Below are positions 5,957 through 10,233 of a DNA stretch of 10,233 nt, piece by piece. The DNA comes from Pseudomonadota bacterium (GTDB taxonomy: Bacteria > Pseudomonadota > Alphaproteobacteria > Rhizobiales > Methyloligellaceae). The number at the start of each line of letters is the position of its first letter. Positions within the stretch are counted from its first letter, which is position 1. The DNA is taken from the NCBI GenBank assembly GCA_022567275.1, contig JADFHH010000026.1, forward strand, positions 1 to 10,233, read 5' to 3'. The notes below the pieces were generated by a model. It did not search any database and was not told the DNA's origin. It saw only the letters and a program-made list of their open reading frames with translations. The position numbers and the translations under genes are program-made.

Positions 5957-6181
5957 TTGAAAGAACTGTTTCGCAGCAATGACGCGGTCCTGCTTTCTTT
6001 TGTTCAGGCGATTTTGTCCGACGCCGGCGTCACACATCAAGTCGCCGATGGATATATGAGTATCATGGAAGGCTCGCTCGGAGTCCTCCCGCAGCGCGTG
6101 CTGGTGATGGACGATGAGTGGGCGCAGGCGCGCCGCATTCTCAGGGAGGCCGATCTTGACCATATCCTCGGCGAAGAATAA
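5957..6181 (+). CDS. DUF2007 domain protein
   Basis: A 74-residue cytoplasmic protein made of one DUF2007 (putative signal-transducing) domain. It starts MKELFRSNDAVLLSFVQAIL, followed by DAGVTHQVADGYMSIMEGSLG and PQRVLVMDDEWAQARRIL, the usual full-length pattern in alphaproteobacteria. The role is unknown; the fold is related to small nitrogen-regulatory-protein-like domains, as far as I recall. The start is TTG at 5957-5959 with GGAGG at 5944-5948 8 bases upstream, and the family's N-terminus begins exactly here. Its last 26 bp overlap the methyltransferase gene, so the two are probably translated together. Confidence 0.9.
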   Translation: MKELFRSNDAVLLSFVQAILSDAGVTHQVADGYMSIMEGSLGVLPQRVLVMDDEWAQARRILREADLDHILGEE

Positions 6182-6950
6182 CGCCACGCCAGAGACCACG
6201 CAAGACGCTTTTCTCGATGGCCGGCTCACCATAGTTCAACCCTCGTCTGGCCCGCGCGCAGCGATAGACGCGCTGTTTCTGGCCGCCGCCGTTCCGGCTG
6301 AATCCGGCAGGGGGCACTCCGTCCTGGAAGCGGGCACGGGCACTGGCGTGGCCTCTCTCGCTATTTGCGCACGGGTCAAGGACGCGGCGGTCACCGGCGT
6401 GGAGATACAAGGGGAGCTGGCGGCGCTGGCCCGGGAGAATGCCGCTCTGAACGGTTTTGCGGATCGCTGCCGCATCGTCGAGGCGGATGTCACGGGCGGG
6501 GCGAATGAGATTGAGCGCGCCGGACTGGTGCGTGAAAGTTACGATCACGTGGCCGCCAATCCCCCCTTCTACACTCCCGGCCGGCACCGGTTATCCGCTG
6601 ACCCGCTAACGGCCAGGGCCTATAGCGCGGAGCCGGGAGATTTGCGGAAATGGGTCAGGTTTCTCACCACCATGGCGGCGCCGCGCGCGAGCGTGACGAT
6701 GATCCACCGGGCCGAATGTCTCGGCCAAATCCTTGAACTTATGGCAGGGCGTTTTGGAGCGTTGGCGGTCTATCCGCTGTACCCGCGCGTTGGCGCGCCC
6801 GCAAAGCGCATTCTGGTGCAAGGCATCAAGGGCAGCCGCGCGCCCCTGCAGTTGCTGCCGGGCATGGTGTTGCACGAAACGAACGGCGATTACACGCAAG
6901 CCGCTAATGAGGTATTGCGCGCGATGGCGGGACTTACGCTTTGCCAATAA
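6156..6950 (+). CDS. SAM-dependent NPPF methyltransferase (tRNA1Val-m6A37 type, COG4123)
   Basis: A 264-residue class I methyltransferase. Residues 18-40 (DAFLDGRLTIVQPSSG, then RAAIDALFL) are the leader typical of the COG4123/TrmN6 group. The SAM-binding motif I is VLEAGTGTGVASL (56-68), the acidic residue after strand 2 is in GVEIQ (81-85), and the catalytic motif NPPF is at 135-138. NPPF/NPPY enzymes methylate exocyclic amino groups of adenine or similar; E. coli TrmN6 modifies A37 of tRNA1(Val). The substrate here is inferred. I chose the TTG at 6156-6158 because AGGGAGG (6143-6149) is 6 bases upstream; an ATG at 6114 lies deep inside the DUF2007 gene and would add unrelated sequence. It overlaps that gene by 26 bp. 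Confidence 0.88.
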   Translation: MTISSAKNNATPETTQDAFLDGRLTIVQPSSGPRAAIDALFLAAAVPAESGRGHSVLEAGTGTGVASLAICARVKDAAVTGVEIQGELAALARENAALNGFADRCRIVEADVTGGANEIERAGLVRESYDHVAANPPFYTPGRHRLSADPLTARAYSAEPGDLRKWVRFLTTMAAPRASVTMIHRAECLGQILELMAGRFGALAVYPLYPRVGAPAKRILVQGIKGSRAPLQLLPGMVLHETNGDYTQAANEVLRAMAGLTLCQ

Positions 6951-6953
6951 ACT

Positions 6954-7004
6954 AAAAAAGATGGAAGACCGCCGCATCTCAGGGGGCGTAAGCGGCGGTC
7001 TTCC
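6954..7004 (-). terminator. Intrinsic terminator of the secreted-protein gene
   Basis: A perfect 13-bp inverted repeat, GGAAGACCGCCGC at 6963-6975 and GCGGCGGTCTTCC at 6992-7004, with a 16-base loop. On the minus strand it is followed after three bases by six T (A-run at 6954-6959). It lies 23 bp beyond the stop of the gene at 7028-7369. The plus strand has no T-run, so read-through from the methyltransferase gene toward the S49 gene may be only partly blocked. Confidence 0.85.
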
Positions 7005-7027
7005 GGCAGCCCGAGCCTTAGAAGACT

Positions 7028-7369
7028 CTAGCGGCACACGCGATAACGGCGATGGTCTATCCTGGTGGCCCAGCGGTAGGTGTAAGCGTTCCAATAGCGA
7101 ACCTTCATCCTCTTCACTTTCCAGCGGCAGTGTGGCCTGTAGCCATGACCGCGGCCGTACCAGCTCCAACCGCCATAATGGCGGCCCGGCCTGTAGCCAT
7201 GTCCGTACCCGCGCGGGCCGCCATAATAGCCGCCTGATCCGGCGCCATAGCCATGACCGGAGCTGCCGATGGTGATTGTAAATCCCGCATCCGCGTCCGC
7301 CGGAGCGGCGATCATGCCGGTGGCGAGGGTGACGGCTGCTGCCGCGGCGAGAAGTGTAGTTCTGATCAT
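7028..7369 (-). CDS. Secreted glycine/tyrosine-rich basic protein, unknown function
   Basis: A 113-residue protein with a clear Sec signal peptide: MIR, a hydrophobic alanine/leucine stretch to about residue 20, and AxA-type cleavage near residues 24-28 (PADADAG). The mature part begins with FTITIG, then a low-complexity Gly/Tyr/His segment (about 37-80) in which GHGYRP occurs twice (56-61 and 74-79). A strongly basic tail (CRWKVKRMKVRYW ... RRYRVCR) has only two cysteines, C81 and C112, which could form a disulfide in the periplasm. AGGAGG (complement of 7375-7380) is 5 bases from the ATG. Gene and terminator form a self-contained unit set in reverse between methyltransferase and S49 genes. 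Similar envelope proteins are common in alphaproteobacteria but have no defined role that I know. Confidence 0.82.
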   Translation of the reverse strand: MIRTTLLAAAAAVTLATGMIAAPADADAGFTITIGSSGHGYGAGSGGYYGGPRGYGHGYRPGRHYGGWSWYGRGHGYRPHCRWKVKRMKVRYWNAYTYRWATRIDHRRYRVCR

Positions 7370-7631
7370 GAGAACCTCCTGGAGCGATATGTTTCTGCTT
7401 GCGTTTTTTGCTTTCGTGCGTCGCGTTTTGCGGTTGCACTGATGGTTTCGTTCTAACGCAGCGCGTCTGAACCGATGGTGAGTGAGGCGTTCATCTCCCG
7501 TTCAGTTTTGCTGTAGAAATAAAAACTTCAATGAAATCAATTCCATGCATTGATTTTCTTTTTCCGCAGAGGGAAGATATTTGTGCTTCCATGCCGCTTC
7601 GCACTTCCTCCACCCCTGATTCTCGCGTAAG
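7370..7631. other. Divergent 262-bp gap between secreted-protein and S49 genes
   Basis: This gap must hold the promoter of the minus-strand secreted protein and probably one for the S49 gene. The stretch 7500-7575 is relatively AT-rich. A single GATTC (GANTC) lies at 7618-7622, ten bases before the S49 ATG. I could not place a convincing -35/-10 pair, and I see no gene or strong hairpin. Confidence 0.4.
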
Positions 7632-8507
7632 ATGGTGCTCGTGAAACTTCCCTTTGCCAGATTGTTTTCAAAATCGCGCCCCGTGGTTCCCGTGCTGCGC
7701 TTTGCCGGGCCTATTGGCGCGGTAACGCCATTGCGTCCGGGCCTGAACCTGACGGCCATGGCAGGCGTCATTCACCGCGCCTTCGCCATGAAGGGCGCCA
7801 AGGCGGTGGCCATTCAGATCAATTCGCCCGGCGGCTCGGCGGTCCAGTCGATGCTGATATACAAACGCATCCGCGATCTGGCCGACGAGAAGGGCTTGCC
7901 GGTCTATGTGTTCGCCGAAGACGTGGCGGCGTCGGGCGGTTATCTGATCGCGCTGGCCGGCGATGAAATCTATGTGGACGCAAGCTCCATCATTGGCTCG
8001 ATCGGCGTTGTCGCCACCGGATTTGGCTTCGACAAGGCGATCAAGCGGCTTGGCATTCAACGCCGGGTTTACACCGCGGGGGACCAGAAAGTGTTGCTCG
8101 ATCCATTCCAGCCCGAGAAACCGGACGAAGTCGAGCGGCTGAAGGAACTCCAGGCCGATGTGCATGAGACTTTCGTGGATCTGGTGAAGCAGCGGCGCGG
8201 GAGACGGATCAAAAAGGCCGGCGACAAATTGTTTACCGGGGAATTCTGGTCCGGGAAAAAGGCGGTGGAACTTGGGCTTGTGGACGGCATTTCCGATATG
8301 CGCTCGAAAATGCGCGAACTGGTGGGCAAGAAGGTGAGGCTCAAACCCGTGACGCCGAAACGCAGCCTGTTCAGCCGGCGGCTGCGCGGCGTGTTCTCTT
8401 CGCTGCCCGACGATATGGCCGATGGCGGCATGGCGGCCCCGAGTTTCGCCGATGATCTGATCTCGGCGGTGGAAGCGCGCGCGCTGTGGTCGCGCTTTGG
8501 CCTTTAG
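7632..8507 (+). CDS. S49 family serine peptidase (SppA/SohB-like)
   Basis: A 291-residue peptidase of the short SppA type, with a Ser-Lys dyad. The nucleophile is Ser101 in EDVAASGGYLIALAGDEI; the general base is most likely Lys153 in GDQKVLLDPF, 52 residues later, the same spacing as Ser147/Lys199 of Bacillus SppA. INSPGGSA (63-70) forms the upstream substrate-binding block, and SIIGSIGVV (119-127) is also conserved. SppA enzymes degrade signal peptides at the membrane, but no N-terminal membrane segment is visible here, so it may be cytoplasmic or peripheral. The start ATG has no clear ribosome binding site; GTG codons two and four residues in are alternatives. The gene lies 86 bp before glyQ, an arrangement I recall from other alphaproteobacteria. 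Confidence 0.9.
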   Translation: MVLVKLPFARLFSKSRPVVPVLRFAGPIGAVTPLRPGLNLTAMAGVIHRAFAMKGAKAVAIQINSPGGSAVQSMLIYKRIRDLADEKGLPVYVFAEDVAASGGYLIALAGDEIYVDASSIIGSIGVVATGFGFDKAIKRLGIQRRVYTAGDQKVLLDPFQPEKPDEVERLKELQADVHETFVDLVKQRRGRRIKKAGDKLFTGEFWSGKKAVELGLVDGISDMRSKMRELVGKKVRLKPVTPKRSLFSRRLRGVFSSLPDDMADGGMAAPSFADDLISAVEARALWSRFGL

Positions 8508-8527
8508 GGTAAAACCCGCAAAGAAAA

Positions 8528-8558
8528 TGTTGCGCGGTGCGGGGCTGCGCGCGTAACA
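8528..8558 (+). terminator. Weak stem-loop between S49 and glyQ genes
   Basis: TGTTGCGCG at 8528-8536 can pair with CGCGTAACA at 8550-8558 with one G-T pair and a 13-base loop. No T-run follows, so it is not a standard terminator; it might reduce or modulate read-through into glyQ. Evidence is limited to the pairing. Confidence 0.25.
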
Positions 8559-8593
8559 AGTGCTCAACCGTTAGCGATTCCCGGACAGAGTTT

Positions 8594-9526
8594 ATGGCCA
8601 AGGCGGAAACGGCCCGGTTGCGGCCGGACAAATCCTTTCAGGACCTGATATTGGCGTTGCAGCATTATTGGGCCGCCCATGGCTGCGTCCTGCTCCAGCC
8701 CTATGACATGGAAGTGGGCGCGGGCACGTTTCATCCCGCCACCGCATTGCGCGCGCTCGGGCCCAAACCCTGGAACGCGGCCTATGTGCAGCCCTCGCGC
8801 CGCCCCTCCGACGGGCGCTATGGCGAAAACCCGAACCGGTTGCAGCACTATTACCAGTATCAGGTGATCCTCAAACCAAGCCCGCCCGATATTCAGGAAC
8901 TTTATCTCAACTCGCTCACCGCCATCGGCATCGACCCGAATAATCACGACATTCGCTTCGTCGAGGACGATTGGGAAAGCCCGACGCTCGGCGCATGGGG
9001 GCTGGGATGGGAGGTGTGGTGCGACGGCATGGAGGTCTCGCAATTCACCTATTTCCAGCAGGTGGGGGGGTTCGATTGCGATCCGGTCTCGGGCGAGCTG
9101 ACTTACGGCCTTGAACGCCTCGCCATGTATTGCCAGGGGGTGGATAACGTTTTTGACCTCAACTTCAATGGCGCCGAAGGCGACAAACGCGTGAGTTATG
9201 GCGATGTGTTCCTGCAGGCCGAGCAGGAATATTCCCGGCACAATTTCGAATATGCCGATACCGGCCGGCTGCTGGCGCATTTCCGCGACGCGGAAGCCGA
9301 ATGCAAGGCGCTGCTGGAAGCGGGGAGCCGGGGTGAGGGCAATACCCACGAGTGCGTGCTGCCGGCCTATGACCAGTGCATCAAGGCGAGCCACATTTTC
9401 AATCTGCTGGATGCGCGCGGCGTCATCTCCGTCACCGAGCGCCAGGCCTATATTTTGCGCGTGCGTGATCTCAGCAAAGCCTGCTGCACGGCATGGCTGC
9501 AAACCCAAGCTGGCGGGGCGGCATGA
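8594..9526 (+). CDS. glyQ: Glycyl-tRNA synthetase alpha subunit
   Basis: The catalytic subunit of the bacterial heterotetrameric glycyl-tRNA synthetase, which charges tRNA-Gly with glycine together with GlyS. The 310-residue protein matches E. coli GlyQ (about 303 residues) nearly throughout: SFQDLILALQHYW, MEVGAGTFHPATALRALGP, YVQPSRRPSDGRYGENPNRL, HDIRFVEDDWESPTLGAWGL, QFTYFQQVGG, ELTYGLERLAMY and SVTERQAYILRVR. This is a class II aminoacyl-tRNA synthetase fold. I set the start at the ATG giving MAKAETARL; the frame is open 19 codons further up, but that sequence is not family-like. The ribosome binding site is weak (GGACAGAG). A GATTC (GANTC) lies at 8576-8580, 13 bases before the start. 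Its TGA overlaps the glyS ATG. Confidence 0.97.
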   Translation: MAKAETARLRPDKSFQDLILALQHYWAAHGCVLLQPYDMEVGAGTFHPATALRALGPKPWNAAYVQPSRRPSDGRYGENPNRLQHYYQYQVILKPSPPDIQELYLNSLTAIGIDPNNHDIRFVEDDWESPTLGAWGLGWEVWCDGMEVSQFTYFQQVGGFDCDPVSGELTYGLERLAMYCQGVDNVFDLNFNGAEGDKRVSYGDVFLQAEQEYSRHNFEYADTGRLLAHFRDAEAECKALLEAGSRGEGNTHECVLPAYDQCIKASHIFNLLDARGVISVTERQAYILRVRDLSKACCTAWLQTQAGGAA

Positions 9527-10233
9527 GCGAGCTTCTGCTTGAATTGTTTAGCGAAGAAATCCCCGCCGGTATGCAGGCGCGCGGTGCGTCAGATTTGCAG
9601 CGGCTCGTTTGCGATGGACTGAAAGCGGCCGGGATTGAGTTCGGGGAAGTAAAAAATTTCGCCGGGCCGCGCCGTCTCACCCTGGCGATCGAGGGATTGC
9701 CGGACAAATCCCCCGATATCTCCGAGCAGCGCAAGGGACCGCGCGTGGGATCGCCTGACAAGGCCATCGAAGGGTTTTTGCGCTCGGCTGGCCTGAGTTC
9801 AGTGGATGAGGCGGAAATCGTCGCGGACGAAAAGAAGGGCGACTTCTATGTCGCGCGCATCGAAAAGCCGGGCAGGGCGACTGCGGATATTATCGCAAAA
9901 ATTGTACCGGCTGTCATACGACAGTTCCCCTGGCCGAAATCGCAACGCTGGGGGGCCGGCAAACTCAGATGGGTGCGCCCGCTGCATTCCATCCTGTGCG
10001 TGCTCGGCGGAAAAACGGTTGCCTTCGAAATCGAGGGGATAACCAGCGGCAATTTTACGCGCGGCCACCGTTTTATGGGACCGGAGGTTTTTGCGGTCGA
10101 AGATTTCGCCGATTACGAGAAGCAACTGCGCCAAGCTCATGTGATCCTGGAGGCGGGCGAACGCCAAAAAATCATTCTCAAGGGCGCGCGCGCGGCGGCG
10201 AAAAAGGAAAATCTCGAACTGGTCGAGGACGAC
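9523..10233 (+). CDS. glyS: Glycyl-tRNA synthetase beta subunit (5' part, runs off the edge)
   Basis: The first 237 codons of the tRNA-binding beta subunit; the complete protein is usually near 690 residues, so about one third is here and there is no stop codon. The ATG at 9523-9525 overlaps the glyQ stop in an ATGA arrangement, giving coupled synthesis of the two subunits. The opening MSELLLELFSEEIPAGMQ is the family's standard N-terminus. GPRRLTL, KGPRVGSP, FPWPKSQRWG, WVRPLHSI and TRGHRFMGP are further conserved blocks. The frame is intact up to the window end. Confidence 0.96.
   Translation, partial: MSELLLELFSEEIPAGMQARGASDLQRLVCDGLKAAGIEFGEVKNFAGPRRLTLAIEGLPDKSPDISEQRKGPRVGSPDKAIEGFLRSAGLSSVDEAEIVADEKKGDFYVARIEKPGRATADIIAKIVPAVIRQFPWPKSQRWGAGKLRWVRPLHSILCVLGGKTVAFEIEGITSGNFTRGHRFMGPEVFAVEDFADYEKQLRQAHVILEAGERQKIILKGARAAAKKENLELVEDD

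Noticed and set aside
7140..7260. Repeated GTAGCCATG-like units that might suggest a repeat array
   Set aside because: They are the coding sequence of the Gly/Tyr-rich repeats (GHGYRP) of the secreted protein, irregular in spacing, and not CRISPR-like.
6606..7439. 277-codon open frame on the minus strand
   Set aside because: It overlaps the well-supported methyltransferase gene and the secreted-protein gene in another frame; its arginine- and proline-rich composition is typical of a shadow frame in GC-rich DNA.
7668..8567. 299-codon open frame antisense to the S49 gene
   Set aside because: It is complementary to a clear peptidase gene with catalytic residues and shows no family features of its own.
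8564..9508. 314-codon open frame antisense to glyQ
   Set aside because: It mirrors a highly conserved synthetase gene; long antisense frames are expected there from codon bias.

Overview
The window looks like chromosomal DNA of an alphaproteobacterium of moderately high GC. The evidence is a gcrA cell-cycle regulator gene, a DUF2007 protein / NPPF methyltransferase / S49 peptidase / glyQ / glyS series next to a divergent polyprenyl diphosphate synthase gene, and separate glyQ and glyS genes joined by an ATGA overlap. I cannot name the genus from the sequence alone; the order Hyphomicrobiales or a relative is a reasonable guess.

Region 1 (about 1-2055) is one end of an integrated element. A tyrosine integrase of the P4-like type (594-1811, minus) sits 154 bp from the 3' end of tRNA-Ser(GGA) (1966-2055, minus), with short repeats and an imperfect palindrome in the gap. 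The integrase is followed by a small protein of unknown function starting inside an ATGA overlap (133-597, minus). The first 14 codons of a third minus-strand gene with a clear ribosome binding site run off the left edge (1-42). The rest of the element, its cargo and the second attachment site lie to the left, outside the window.

Region 2 (2056-4827) is ordinary backbone: a two-helix small membrane protein (2314-2628), methionine sulfoxide reductase A (2658-3305), a DUF2237 protein pointing the other way (3316-3705), a 486-bp gap, and gcrA (4192-4710). Three GANTC sites, the recognition sequence of the CcrM methyltransferase, lie in the 51 bp before the gcrA start, one of them between the ribosome binding site and the ATG. 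A DnaA-box-like sequence lies further upstream. This fits the known DnaA/CcrM/GcrA cell-cycle circuit.

Region 3 (4828-10233) has a polyprenyl diphosphate synthase gene on the minus strand (quinone side chains) with its own terminator. Divergent from it is a plus-strand series: DUF2007 protein, NPPF-type methyltransferase, S49 peptidase, glyQ and the first 237 codons of glyS. It is interrupted by one minus-strand gene for a secreted glycine/tyrosine-rich basic protein (7028-7369) with its own terminator. Four genes here (integrase, synthase, DUF2007, methyltransferase) appear to use TTG starts.

I see no CRISPR array, insertion sequence, rRNA or convincing defence system inside the window. The parts most worth following up are the truncated element at the left edge and the methylation-site cluster at gcrA.
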